Shown: positions 17,640 to 25,890, numbered from the stretch's first letter. The stretch: 64,000 nucleotides of DNA from Pontibacter sp. HSC-36F09 (GCF_024171605.1 NZ_JALKAA010000008.1:62001-126000), one strand, 5' to 3'. The notes: a model not told the origin generated them from the sequence alone. Numbers and translations are program-made.

Positions 17640-17940
17640 TATCTCAGCCCAGCGGAGGTTATCCTAACTTTAGCCGCGCTTCTTACTTTGCTATACCTGC
17701 GTGCAACTCGAAGAGGTCGCGAATCCAAGTCGTCAAGTTCAGGGGCTGCTCCGCTGGTAATTGCCGCAGGTATACCTACGGATTGCAGACCCGAAAGAGC
17801 CGTAGGGCTGGAATTAGATACTTTCCGAACTGCAACTACTTAACGAACTTTGCCACGATCTATACCTACAAGCAGGCTTAACCTTTAAATCGCAACTGCT
17901 CAACAATTAACAACAACAGGCAGAAATTAGCAATCAACAA
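17640..17940. other. Intergenic region between hemH and the LOG gene
   Basis: No gene is seen in this convergent spacer. It holds a cluster of the TATACCT motif (near 17692, 17771 and 17863, the second as the palindrome AGGTATACCT at 17768-17777), an imperfect dyad CTACGG...CCGTAG near 17776-17805, and an A-rich repeat of AACAATTAACAACAAC type at the right end. A degraded REP-like element is possible but unproven. Confidence 0.35.
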
Positions 17941-18522
17941 TCAGATCCTCTTAAAATCGACCCAGTAATCGGAAGTGGTATCTGAATACTCTCTGATTTT
18001 CTGAAGCAGCACTTCCGGGTCACTTTCCACAATCAGGTTTTCACGATGATCAAGCTTCACGAAGCCCTCGCTAACCGTATGGTCGATCATCTCGAAGAAC
18101 TTGTCCCAGTAACCGTTAATGTTATAAAAGGCTACAGGCTTTTTGATGATCCCCAACTGATTCCAGGTGATGATCTCGCAAATTTCGTCGAAGGTACCAA
18201 AGCCGCCGGGCATGGCAATGAAAGCATCGGAACGAGCCGCCATAATGGCTTTCCGCTCGTGCATGGTCTCCACGACAATCAGTTCCTGCAAACCTCTATG
18301 CGCTACTTCCCTGTCTACCAGGCTCTGCGGAATTACGCCTATACCTGTACCTCCACCAGCCAGCACGGCATCCGCGATCACACCCATCAAACCCACATTG
18401 CCGCCACCGTACACCAGCTTTATACCTTGTGCCGCCATCAACTCACCTAACTGTGCCGAGGCTTCACTATACACTGGGTTCATACCTGTATTGGCTCCAC
18501 AAAAAACGCCTATACTTCTCAT
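17941..18522 (-). CDS. LOG-family (TIGR00730) nucleoside 5'-monophosphate phosphoribohydrolase
   Basis: A 193-residue Rossmann-fold protein of the LOG / TIGR00730 group. The diagnostic catalytic motif PGGFGTFDEICEIITWNQLG is intact, and the nucleotide-binding start VFCGANTGMNPVY and VYGGGNVGLMG are present. Plant and bacterial LOG enzymes release the base from cytokinin riboside 5'-monophosphate; in most bacteria the natural substrate is probably AMP or a related nucleotide. It is transcribed alone on the minus strand. Confidence 0.92.
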   Translation of the reverse strand: MRSIGVFCGANTGMNPVYSEASAQLGELMAAQGIKLVYGGGNVGLMGVIADAVLAGGGTGIGVIPQSLVDREVAHRGLQELIVVETMHERKAIMAARSDAFIAMPGGFGTFDEICEIITWNQLGIIKKPVAFYNINGYWDKFFEMIDHTVSEGFVKLDHRENLIVESDPEVLLQKIREYSDTTSDYWVDFKRI

Positions 18523-18561
18523 TGATTAAATTTATTCTGTTTCGGTTTTTGATTGATTAAG

Positions 18562-18591
18562 AAAGGCTCCAACATTCCTGCTGAAGCCTTT
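18562..18591 (-). terminator. Possible terminator of the cysteine desulfurase gene
   Basis: A 7-bp stem AAAGGCT / AGCCTTT around a 16-nt loop, 28 bp past the stop at 18620. The T-tract is short and broken, so support is moderate. Confidence 0.45.
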
Positions 18592-18619
18592 TTATAATTT
18601 TGACAAAGCGCGCCTATAC

Positions 18620-19762
18620 CTAGGCCAGTTCTTTTTTATACATTTTTGCAACTGTCTCGGCCACGTAATCGATCTCAGCCTCGGTGTTATACTTGCTGAA
18701 AGAGAAGCGAACAGAACCTCGAAGCGGGTCTACGCCCAGTGCGCGAAGCACATGCGAACCGGCATTAGCACCGCTGCTGCAGGCACTTCCGCCCGAAGCC
18801 GAAATTTTGGCAATATCCAGGCTGAACAACAGCATTTCGTTAATGTCAGAGGCCGGCAGGCTCACGTTAAGCACTGTGTAAAGGCTCTTATCACCAAACT
18901 CCGACATACCGTTGAAGCTCACGTCCTCCATCTGCTCGCGCAGTTTGTAGATCATGCGGTCCTTCAGGCTTTGCATATGCTTCTGGTGCTCGGCCATGTC
19001 GCGGTAAGCAATCTCCAGCGCTTTGGCCAGACCAATAATACCATACACGTTCTCAGTGCCGCCACGCATGTTGCGCTCCTGCGAACCACCCTGAATCAGG
19101 GGCTGGATCTTGGTCTCTGCATCGCAGTACAGGAAGCCAACACCCTTCGGACCATGGAATTTGTGCGCCGAACCTACCAGGAAATTAGCGCCAATCTGCT
19201 GTACATCGTGTTTGTAATGCCCCATGGTCTGCACCGTGTCAGAATGGAAAATCGCATCATACTTTCTGCAGATCTCTCCGATCTTCTCAATATCGTTGAG
19301 TGTTCCGATCTCATTATTAGCATGCATGATCGAGACGATCGTGCGCGGCTGGTTTGCCAGCAGCTCCTCCAGATGCTCCAGATCCAGGTTGCCGCGTTCG
19401 TCGTGGCGCAGGTAACTCAGTTGCACATCACCCTGCTTTTCCAGCATCTCCATGGTGTGCAGCACGGCGTGGTGCTCCAGTTTGGTCGTGATGGCGTGCT
19501 TTATACCTAGCGAACGGCAGGTACAGACAATAGCAGAATTATCAGCCTCGGTGCCACCGGAGGTAAAAAACACCTCAGCAGGCGACGTATTTAGCAGCGT
19601 AGCTACCGTGCGACGAGCTTTTTCGATGGCAGACCTCACCTCGCGCCCATGTGAATGGATGGAAGAAGGATTGCCGAAATGCTCCAGCATAAAAGGGGCC
19701 ATGGCATCAAAAACCTCTTTGTCAAGAGGAGTGGTAGCTGCATTATCTAAATAAACACGCAT
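18620..19762 (-). CDS. Cysteine desulfurase (NifS/IscS family)
   Basis: A 380-residue PLP enzyme that removes sulfur from cysteine as a persulfide for Fe-S cluster, thiamine or tRNA thiolation pathways. The start YLDNAATTPLDKEV is the classic N-terminus. The PLP Lys lies in SAHKFHGPKGVGF, and the persulfide Cys lies in ASGGSACSSGANAGSHVL, a short-loop class I type. No iscU, sufB or thiI neighbour is present, so the acceptor cannot be told. It could also support selenium delivery to the SelD encoded about 27 kb away, but that is speculation. Confidence 0.94.
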   Translation of the reverse strand: MRVYLDNAATTPLDKEVFDAMAPFMLEHFGNPSSIHSHGREVRSAIEKARRTVATLLNTSPAEVFFTSGGTEADNSAIVCTCRSLGIKHAITTKLEHHAVLHTMEMLEKQGDVQLSYLRHDERGNLDLEHLEELLANQPRTIVSIMHANNEIGTLNDIEKIGEICRKYDAIFHSDTVQTMGHYKHDVQQIGANFLVGSAHKFHGPKGVGFLYCDAETKIQPLIQGGSQERNMRGGTENVYGIIGLAKALEIAYRDMAEHQKHMQSLKDRMIYKLREQMEDVSFNGMSEFGDKSLYTVLNVSLPASDINEMLLFSLDIAKISASGGSACSSGANAGSHVLRALGVDPLRGSVRFSFSKYNTEAEIDYVAETVAKMYKKELA

Positions 19763-19802
19763 GATATTTTGTATTGGATTCTCTTAAACGAACTACTAAA
19801 GT

Positions 19803-19856
19803 ATAAAAAAAAGTTGCGCCGATGGAGAAAAAACATGGTTTCCCCTTTGGCGCAAC
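19803..19856 (-). terminator. Rho-independent terminator of glmM
   Basis: On the minus strand an outer stem GTTGCGCC / GGCGCAAC (19813-19820 with 19849-19856) encloses a long loop with further pairing and is followed by a run of eight or more T. It lies 41 bp past the stop at 19898. Confidence 0.75.
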
Positions 19857-19897
19857 CTTCGATTGCTAAGTTTTAAATATGCTACAGCAACAACACA

Positions 19898-21289
19898 TTA
19901 TGCTTTGGCAGAGATAATCTCTTTGATGTCAGCAATAATTTTGTTGGCCAGATGCTCGGCAGTGGCATTGCTCTCCGACTCGGCATAGATGCGGATGATC
20001 GGCTCTGTATTGGATTTGCGCAGGTGCACCCACTCTTTGTCAAACTCGATTTTCACGCCGTCAATTGTATTGATAGGTTGCTTGGCGTAGCGCTCCTGCA
20101 TTTGCTGCAGCACATCGTCCACGTCTACATCAGGCGTCAGCTCGATCTTATTTTTAGAGATATGGTAATTCGGGTAGCTGGCACGCAGGCGCGTCATGCT
20201 CATACCTGACTTGGCCAGGTGTGTCAGGAACAAAGCTATACCTACCAGGGCATCGCGACCATAGTGCAACTCTGGATAAATAATGCCGCCATTACCTTCT
20301 CCACCGATGATCGCATTTTCAGCCTTCATCATGTTCACCACATTCACTTCGCCTACAGCGGCAGCATAATAATTACCACCAGCCTTTTCTGTCACATCGC
20401 GCAGCGCTCTGGTAGAAGAAAGGTTAGAGACAGTATTACCTACCTGATTCTTCAGTACGTAATCGGCCACAGCTACCAGGGTATACTCCTCGCCGAACAT
20501 GCTACCGTCTTCATTGACCAGGGCCAGTCTATCCACATCCGGGTCTACTACTATACCTAAGTCGAACTTACCTTTCTCGATCACGCGCGCAATCTCACGC
20601 AGGTTCTCAGGCAGCGGCTCCGGGTTGTGCGGGAAATTACCGTCCGGCTCGCAAAACAGCTTTTCAACTTTATGTACTCCCAGCGCTTCGAGCAGCATAG
20701 GTATAGCTATACCTCCGGAAGAGTTGACGCAGTCGATGGCTACGCTGAAGTCTTTTTCTTTGATGGCGTTTACATCGACCAGCGGCAATGCCAGAATTGT
20801 ATCAATGTGCTTTTGCAGCGCTTCATCGTCACGTTGGTAACTGCCCAGGTCGTTCACCTGAGCAAACTCAAACGCTTCCTTGTCAGCCAACTCCAGCACC
20901 AGTTTCCCTTCGACATCGGAAATAAACTCGCCTTTCTGGTTAAGTAATTTGAGCGCGTTCCATTGCTTGGGGTTGTGACTTGCTGTCAGAATGATGCCGC
21001 CACCAGCTTTGTAGTCAGGCACTGCCATTTCTACTGTAGGCGTAGTAGACAGCCCCAGATCGACCACGTTTATACCTAGCCCCTGCAAGGTGGCGCAAAC
21101 CAGCTTGTTCACCATGTCACCCGACAGGCGTGCGTCGCGTCCTACTATAATGGTATTGTTGCCAGTAGTCTGCAATACCCAGGTACCGTAAGCGGCGGCA
21201 AATTTTACCACATCCACAGGAGTAAGTGCTTCACCTGCCTTTCCTCCTATCGTACCTCTGATTCCTGAAATTGATTTTATTAAAGCCAC
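19898..21289 (-). CDS. glmM: Phosphoglucosamine mutase
   Basis: A 463-residue alpha-D-phosphohexomutase. The phosphoserine active-site loop is TASHNPKQWNALK, the Mg-binding loop is VDPDVDRLAL, the sugar loop is GGEGNGG, and the C-terminal phosphate loop is KSNTEPIIRIYAES. The GEGNGG sugar loop and the overall type match Bacteroidota GlmM, which makes glucosamine 1-phosphate for UDP-GlcNAc synthesis; phosphomannomutase activity remains possible. It is divergent from mazG and ends at a strong terminator. The gene contains the 16-bp palindrome AGGTATAGCTATACCT at 20699-20714. Confidence 0.9.
   Translation of the reverse strand: MALIKSISGIRGTIGGKAGEALTPVDVVKFAAAYGTWVLQTTGNNTIIVGRDARLSGDMVNKLVCATLQGLGINVVDLGLSTTPTVEMAVPDYKAGGGIILTASHNPKQWNALKLLNQKGEFISDVEGKLVLELADKEAFEFAQVNDLGSYQRDDEALQKHIDTILALPLVDVNAIKEKDFSVAIDCVNSSGGIAIPMLLEALGVHKVEKLFCEPDGNFPHNPEPLPENLREIARVIEKGKFDLGIVVDPDVDRLALVNEDGSMFGEEYTLVAVADYVLKNQVGNTVSNLSSTRALRDVTEKAGGNYYAAAVGEVNVVNMMKAENAIIGGEGNGGIIYPELHYGRDALVGIALFLTHLAKSGMSMTRLRASYPNYHISKNKIELTPDVDVDDVLQQMQERYAKQPINTIDGVKIEFDKEWVHLRKSNTEPIIRIYAESESNATAEHLANKIIADIKEIISAKA
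20699..20714. repeat. Palindromic pair of the AGGTATA motif inside glmM
   Basis: AGGTATAGCTATACCT is a perfect 16-bp palindrome made of two copies of the overrepresented heptamer head to head. It lies within coding sequence. Confidence 0.6.
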
Positions 21290-21394
21290 TGCGAGAATAT
21301 TTTTTTCAGCTGCAAAAGTAATAAATTAGAATTAAGGTTTAGCAGTTTATGGAATTTAGCTGCCCGGTGCATCTAATATTTAAAAAGCATCCAT

Positions 21395-21432
21395 GCGATG
21401 TTGTACTGCTCCGTTTTGCAGTACAACATCGC
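21395..21432. promoter_or_regulatory. Inverted repeat upstream of mazG
   Basis: Perfect 15-bp arms (21395-21409 and 21418-21432, GCGATGTTGTACTGC and its complement) around the 8-nt loop TCCGTTTT. It lies in the divergent glmM/mazG spacer, ending 28 bp before the mazG start, so it is not at the end of any gene. An operator or attenuator is more likely than a terminator. Confidence 0.5.
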
Positions 21433-21447
21433 CCCAGATGATTTTAT

Positions 21448-21455
21448 TATCTTTG
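21448..21455 (+). promoter_or_regulatory. Putative -7 box for mazG
   Basis: TATCTTTG, an exact TAnnTTTG match, only 5 bp before the mazG ATG at 21461. If used, the mRNA would be leaderless or nearly so. Confidence 0.4.
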
Positions 21456-21460
21456 TGTTT

Positions 21461-22273
21461 ATGAATAAGACGCAAAAATTTGAAGACAGTCCGCGCGGAC
21501 GCCAACTACAGGCCTTTGACCGTTTGCTGGACGTGATGGATGAGCTACGCGAGAAGTGCCCCTGGGACAGAAAGCAGACTATTGAGAGCTTGCGCCATCT
21601 GACCATTGAAGAAACCTATGAATTATCCGACGCCATTATCCGAGAGGATATGCAGGAGATTAAGAAAGAAATTGGCGACATCATGCTGCACATGGTGTTC
21701 TATGCCAAGATCGCTTCCGAGCAAAAGACTTTTGATATAGCCGATGTTCTCAATTCACTCTGCGAGAAGCTCATTTTCAGGCATCCGCATATTTATGGGG
21801 ATGTCACCGCCAACACCGAGGAGGAGGTAAAGCAGAATTGGGAGCGTCTGAAACTAAAAGAAGGCAACAAGTCTGTGCTTGGCGGCGTACCAACCTCACT
21901 CCCGGCTTTGGTGAAAGCCATGCGGATACAGGAAAAAGCCCGGGGTGCAGGCTTTGATTGGGATGATAAGTCTGAGGTATGGAAGAAGGTGCAGGAGGAG
22001 CTGAACGAGTTTGAGTCTGAATTCAACACAGTGGATATCCAGTCGATTGACCATCAGAAAGCTACCGGCGAATTTGGGGATCTGCTTTTTTCGCTCATAA
22101 ATTTCGCCCGCTTTATTGACATAAACCCAGAAGAAGCACTTGAGAAAACCAATCTGAAATTTATAGATCGGTTTCAGTATATGGAGGAAGAAGCATCTAA
22201 AGACGGCAAACGACTACAGGACTTGTCCTTAAAAGAAATGGATATTTACTGGAATCAGGCAAAAAACAGATAG
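21461..22273 (+). CDS. mazG: Nucleoside triphosphate pyrophosphohydrolase MazG
   Basis: A 270-residue MazG hydrolysing NTPs or dNTPs to monophosphate and pyrophosphate, a house-cleaning enzyme. Two MazG domains are visible. The first has LREKCPWDRKQTIESLRHLTIEETYEL with the metal-binding ExxE and later EIGDIMLHMVFYAKIA. The second has the KKVQEELNEFESE and EFGDLLFSLINFAR blocks. The start ATG at 21461 begins the usual MNKTQKFEDSPRG N-terminus; an in-frame ATG at 21398 falls inside the upstream inverted repeat and adds 21 unlike residues. Confidence 0.93.
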   Translation: MNKTQKFEDSPRGRQLQAFDRLLDVMDELREKCPWDRKQTIESLRHLTIEETYELSDAIIREDMQEIKKEIGDIMLHMVFYAKIASEQKTFDIADVLNSLCEKLIFRHPHIYGDVTANTEEEVKQNWERLKLKEGNKSVLGGVPTSLPALVKAMRIQEKARGAGFDWDDKSEVWKKVQEELNEFESEFNTVDIQSIDHQKATGEFGDLLFSLINFARFIDINPEEALEKTNLKFIDRFQYMEEEASKDGKRLQDLSLKEMDIYWNQAKNR

Positions 22274-22575
22274 GCATGCATACATATTTAGCAAACATGC
22301 TTTATATTTATGATTCAATCCGTTCCCAAGCCCGATTTCAAACAAACTTATTAGGGTTTTATTTTTTTGTCATCTGTTAGTTTGAGCACTTTCTTCTTAT
22401 CATAACATTCTCCGGTCTGATTTATTACTATTACAGGAAGCTCTACACTGTCTGCATTCATACAGCATTACAGCAGGAGTTCACCGATGTTTGAATCGCC
22501 GGAAAGAAATGGAATGGAAGACACAAGTATCTGACCAGCAGAGTATATGAAAGGGCTAAATAAGAGTTGATGAGA
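22274..22575. other. Intergenic region after mazG
   Basis: AT-rich spacer without a convincing gene or terminator. It leads into the promoter and palindrome of the exbB operon. Confidence 0.4.
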
Positions 22576-22599
22576 TATCCAAAGTTTAAACTTTGGATA
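22576..22599. promoter_or_regulatory. 24-bp perfect palindrome, candidate operator
   Basis: The sequence is perfectly self-complementary over 24 bp, with the core CCAAAGTTTAAACTTTGG. Its right half contains the TTTG -33 element of the promoter at 22592-22623. With no loop it is suited to a dimeric DNA-binding protein rather than an RNA hairpin. No regulator gene is adjacent. Confidence 0.6.
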
Positions 22600-22623
22600 A
22601 GAATTTAAAATAAAATATATTTG
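22592..22623 (+). promoter_or_regulatory. Promoter of the exbB-exbD-exbD-tonB operon
   Basis: TTTG (22592-22595), 20 bp, then TATATTTG (22616-22623). This agrees with the Bacteroidota primary sigma factor consensus, TTTG and TAnnTTTG separated by about 20 bp. The predicted start of transcription, near 22630, gives a leader of about 225 nt before exbB. Confidence 0.65.
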
Positions 22624-22856
22624 TAAACCCGCAATATTTGCCATTAGAAGAGGCAATGGGAAATTTAATTTGGGCTGACTTTAGGGTATTTCGGTGAGAT
22701 TTTTCAAAATTAAAAGCGCTATATCGTTTGAAAATTGCGGAAAAAGCAGAAATTGCAAAACCAAAGAAGAACTAAATCCGAAACAATTACATTTTCATAT
22801 TACACAATCATTTTTAATTACAACACAAACAGCTAAACTTTAAACTTTTAAACAAA

Positions 22857-23723
22857 ATGGAAAAAAAGACTGCAGTAGTGAGCAAAGATGCTAATGTAGA
22901 AAAAAAGCCGAGCCCAATTGGCGGCGTATTTGCGAGCATTGTTATTCCGTTGGCATTGATAGCCTCTGTGCTTATCTATATGTTCGTTTTTGGCAATCCT
23001 GCCAACTTTGAAGGCGGAAGCAACGAGAACCACCCACTTCCAGGTAACTATCTTGGTATTGTTTACAAAGGTGGTTGGGTAGTACCGATTTTGCTTGCCC
23101 TTAACCTGTTGGTATTCATTTTCGCTATTGAGCGTGCTCTGACAATCAGCAAAGCAAAAGGTAAAGGAGGCGTTGCTCAATTCGTGCGCACGATCTCTGC
23201 TAAATTGAAGCAAAACGACATCAATGGCGCTATCGCTGCCTGCGACGTTCAGAAAGGATCTGTTGCTAACGTAGTGAAATCTGGCTTGATGAAGTATAAG
23301 GAAATGCAGAACGAGCCGGAACTGCTTAAAGCAGAGAAAGTAGCTGCTATCCAGAAAGAAATCGAAGAGTCTACTTCACTGGAGCTTCCAATGCTGGAGA
23401 AAAACCTGGTAGTTATCTCTACTATCGCTTCTATCTCTACACTGGTTGGTTTGATCGGTACGGTACTTGGTATGATCAAGGCCTTCTCGGCTCTTGCGAC
23501 TTCAGGTGCTCCTGACTCAGTAGCGCTTGCAAACGGTATCTCTGAGGCCCTTATCAACACAGCCCTTGGTATTACTGGTTCTACCATCGCGATCATCGCT
23601 TATAACTACTTTACAAGCAAAATCGACGAGCTTACTTATGGCATCGACGAGGCAGGCTTCAGCATGGTGTCTACTTTCACGTCTCAGCACGAAACACCAG
23701 CTGCAAGACCACATACTGTATAA
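22857..23723 (+). CDS. exbB: MotA/TolQ/ExbB proton channel protein
   Basis: A 288-residue ExbB/TolQ-family inner-membrane protein that with ExbD forms the proton-driven motor for TonB. It has an extra N-terminal membrane helix (VIPLALIASVLIYMFVFG, near residues 30-47), a second at VVPILLALNLLVFIFAIERAL, a cytoplasmic helical region, and the two conserved C-terminal helices (VVISTIASISTLVGLIGTVLGMIKAF and ALGITGSTIAIIAYNYF). It leads an operon of tightly spaced genes with two exbD and a tonB. None of the overrepresented AGGTATA heptamers occur here. Confidence 0.95.
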   Translation: MEKKTAVVSKDANVEKKPSPIGGVFASIVIPLALIASVLIYMFVFGNPANFEGGSNENHPLPGNYLGIVYKGGWVVPILLALNLLVFIFAIERALTISKAKGKGGVAQFVRTISAKLKQNDINGAIAACDVQKGSVANVVKSGLMKYKEMQNEPELLKAEKVAAIQKEIEESTSLELPMLEKNLVVISTIASISTLVGLIGTVLGMIKAFSALATSGAPDSVALANGISEALINTALGITGSTIAIIAYNYFTSKIDELTYGIDEAGFSMVSTFTSQHETPAARPHTV

Positions 23724-23753
23724 GTTAAGTTTAACCGTATTTAACCAGATAAG

Positions 23754-24356
23754 ATGCCTAAAGTAAAAGTAAAAAGAACGGCCCCCTCGTTGGACATGAC
23801 GCCAATGGTGGACTTATTCTTCTTGCTGGTTACTTTCTTTATGTTGACTGCAACAGCCCGTCCAGATGAGGCTGTTATAGTAGACACTCCTTCATCTGCT
23901 TCAGAAATCAAGATCCCGGACACTAACGTAATCACCATTACGGTTGATAAAAATGATCGGGTATTCTTTGGGGTAGACGGGCAGCAGACAAAGGAAGCAT
24001 TGCTTGACAGAATTGCTAAGAACTACAATATTGGTTTTACCGAAGAGGAGCGAAAAACATTTTCTCTTCTAAGCAACTTCGGCGTGCCAATTAACCAACT
24101 GAAAGGTTACCTGGCAATGGAGTCAAACGATCGTAAGGAAGTAAACCAGCCGGGGATTCCGGTTGATTCGGCACGTAATGAGCTTGGCGACTGGGTATTG
24201 CAGACACGTCTCACTAACCCTAAGGTGGTAATTGCCATCAAAGGTGACCAGGACGTAAGCTACCCGACAGTGAAGAGAGTAATGGACATTCTACAGGAGA
24301 AGAAAGTAGACAGGTTCAACCTCATTACGGACATGGAGATGAAGCCTACGAACTAA
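23754..24356 (+). CDS. exbD: ExbD/TolR family protein 1
   Basis: A 200-residue ExbD-family protein: short cytoplasmic N-terminus, one membrane helix, periplasmic domain. The hallmark LDMTPMVDLFFLLVTFFML near residues 15-34 contains the conserved Asp that carries protons in the ExbB/ExbD channel. The periplasmic part is longer than in E. coli ExbD. It starts 30 bp after exbB. Having two different exbD genes beside one exbB is usual in Bacteroidota. Confidence 0.94.
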   Translation: MPKVKVKRTAPSLDMTPMVDLFFLLVTFFMLTATARPDEAVIVDTPSSASEIKIPDTNVITITVDKNDRVFFGVDGQQTKEALLDRIAKNYNIGFTEEERKTFSLLSNFGVPINQLKGYLAMESNDRKEVNQPGIPVDSARNELGDWVLQTRLTNPKVVIAIKGDQDVSYPTVKRVMDILQEKKVDRFNLITDMEMKPTN

Positions 24357-24363
24357 TAATTAG

Positions 24364-24370
24364 AAAGGAG
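24364..24370 (+). promoter_or_regulatory. Unusually strong Shine-Dalgarno before second exbD
   Basis: AAAGGAG ends 8 bp before the ATG at 24379. Bacteroidota genes generally lack a good Shine-Dalgarno, and most starts in this window do, so this one stands out and fixes the start. Confidence 0.5.
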
Positions 24371-24378
24371 ATAAGATA

Positions 24379-24903
24379 ATGGCAGAAATGCAACAAAAGG
24401 CCGACTCTGGCGGCAAAGGCGGGAAAAAGCGCGCCAAACGCCAGTCGACCAAAATTGACATGACACCGCTGGTAGACCTTGCCGCCCTTCTGATTACGTT
24501 CTTCATGCTTACCACAACCTTCAATAAGCCGCAGACGATGGAAATCAACATGCCGAAGAAGGTTGACAACCCGGAGGAGCAGATAGCATTGAAAGCCAGT
24601 AATGCCATGACGATTATACTTGGCCCTGACGACGATCTATACTACTACTTTGGTTTGGCAGAGGACAATCCGGAGATTGTGGAATCGAGCTACGCCTCAA
24701 ATGGTATCCGCCAGGTACTGTTATCATCTAAAGTAAAATCGAACGATATGATGACAGTGATGGTAAAGCCAATGGAAAGTTCTCGCTATAAGAACGTGGT
24801 AGATATCTTGGACGAGTTGAAAATAACGGACACCAAGAGGTTTGCGATGGTAGAGATAGCCGAATCAGACAAGAAATTGGTACAAGAACAAATTGGGAAT
24901 TAA
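24379..24903 (+). CDS. exbD: ExbD/TolR family protein 2
   Basis: A 174-residue second ExbD. A basic N-terminus (GGKGGKKRAKRQSTK) precedes the IDMTPLVDLAALLITFFML membrane helix with the conserved Asp. The periplasmic domain differs from that of the first exbD. Spacing is 22 bp to the first exbD and 3 bp to tonB, so all are co-transcribed. The two ExbD may form a heterodimer within the ExbB pentamer, which is inference. Confidence 0.94.
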   Translation: MAEMQQKADSGGKGGKKRAKRQSTKIDMTPLVDLAALLITFFMLTTTFNKPQTMEINMPKKVDNPEEQIALKASNAMTIILGPDDDLYYYFGLAEDNPEIVESSYASNGIRQVLLSSKVKSNDMMTVMVKPMESSRYKNVVDILDELKITDTKRFAMVEIAESDKKLVQEQIGN

Positions 24904-24906
24904 GAT

Positions 24907-25737
24907 ATGGAAGTAAGTAAGTTAGAAAATGCATCGCTCGATGACATCGTCTTTGAAGGACGAAACAGAGCATACGGTGCCTACCTACTTCGCAAAATTT
25001 ACAATAAGCATATCACAATTGCCGCAACTGTAGCAATTGCATTGTTCTTCCTTTTCCTTAGTATCCCTTTGATTTCAAAAATGATCAAGGGTGACTCGGA
25101 AGAAGCACAAGTGGTAGATCGTATTGTAACAGAAGTAGACCTGGCTCCGCCACCACCACTGGATGAAGCAACACCGCCACCGCCGCCACCGCCGCCACCA
25201 GACCTTCCACCACCGCCGCCACCAGTACGTGCGCAGGTGAAGTTCACGCCTCCGGTAGTGAAGCGTGACAACGAGGTACAGGAAGAAGAGAAAGTGCCGG
25301 ATCAAACAGAATTGGAGGACGTAGACATCGGAACCAAAACGGTTGAAGGTGTTAAAGGTGCTCCACTCGATCTGGGTGACATCGACGGTACAAGCGACGT
25401 AGTTGCAGAAGTAGTAGAAGAAAAGCCATATACTTACGTTGAGCAGATGCCTGAATTCCCAGGTGGTGAAGGCGAAATGATGAAGTATTTGGGCAAGAAC
25501 ATCCGCTACCCAGCAGCTGCCCAGCGTGCCGGAGTAGAAGGCCTGGTAGTACTTTCGTTCGTAGTAAGCCGCACAGGCGAGATCTCAGAAATTGAGGTTG
25601 TGAAGAGCCTTGGCTCTGGTACTGACGAAGAAGCTGTACGTGTTGTGAAAACAATGCCGAAGTGGTCTCCAGGGAAGCAGAACGGTAGATCAGTACCTGT
25701 TCGCTATACCTTGCCAGTACGATTTGCTATCAAGTAA
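24907..25737 (+). CDS. tonB: Energy transducer TonB 1
   Basis: A 276-residue TonB. A short cytoplasmic segment with DDIVFEGRNRAYGAYLLRK is followed by one membrane helix (IAATVAIALFFLFLSIPLI, about residues 38-56). A periplasmic proline-rich stretch with a run of nine Pro and a second of six comes next. The C-terminal TonB domain holds the MPEFPGGEGEMMKYL and YPAAAQRAGVEGLVVLSFVV motifs. It couples the ExbB/ExbD motor to outer-membrane receptors such as those at 50-63 kb. It closes the exbB operon and is followed by a terminator. Confidence 0.95.
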   Translation: MEVSKLENASLDDIVFEGRNRAYGAYLLRKIYNKHITIAATVAIALFFLFLSIPLISKMIKGDSEEAQVVDRIVTEVDLAPPPPLDEATPPPPPPPPPDLPPPPPPVRAQVKFTPPVVKRDNEVQEEEKVPDQTELEDVDIGTKTVEGVKGAPLDLGDIDGTSDVVAEVVEEKPYTYVEQMPEFPGGEGEMMKYLGKNIRYPAAAQRAGVEGLVVLSFVVSRTGEISEIEVVKSLGSGTDEEAVRVVKTMPKWSPGKQNGRSVPVRYTLPVRFAIK

Positions 25738-25755
25738 ATCTTATTCTATACCAAT

Positions 25756-25785
25756 AAAAAAGGCCCTCACGCGAGGGCCTTTTTT
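25756..25785 (+). terminator. Terminator of the exbB-tonB operon
   Basis: A 13-bp perfect stem (AAAAAAGGCCCTC and complement) with the 4-nt loop ACGC and a T-tract, 18 bp past the tonB stop. Confidence 0.9.
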
Positions 25786-25795
25786 ATTTATACCT

Positions 25796-25840
25796 ACTGC
25801 TACAGGTATACCTATTGCAAACAGCTATACCTGTAGCAGT
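25796..25840. repeat. Inverted repeat containing AGGTATA motifs
   Basis: Perfect 15-bp arms (25796-25810 and 25826-25840, ACTGCTACAGGTATA and complement) with a 15-nt spacer. It carries three copies of the heptamer, including the AGGTATACCT palindrome at 25804-25813. It lies between the two tonB genes. Confidence 0.6.
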
Positions 25841-25874
25841 ATGCTATACCTTGGCGGAGGCAATGAGAGTCTCC

Positions 25875-25890
25875 ATACGAATGGTCGTAT
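25875..25890. promoter_or_regulatory. Short dyad upstream of second tonB
   Basis: ATACGA-ATGG-TCGTAT, perfect 6-bp arms, about 96 bp before the second tonB start. A regulatory site is possible; no promoter box is clearly attached. Confidence 0.25.

Noticed and set aside
17760-17840. Possible remnant of a mobile element or REP sequence after hemH
   Set aside because: Only one imperfect dyad is seen in this window, with no second copy to compare, so no element can be named.
22576-22599. 24-bp palindrome read as a terminator of mazG
   Set aside because: It has no loop, is AT-rich, lies 300 bp past the mazG stop and overlaps a consensus promoter.
25075-25305. Trp/Arg-rich and Gly-rich minus-strand frames
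   Set aside because: They are the complement of the proline-rich linker of tonB and not genes.
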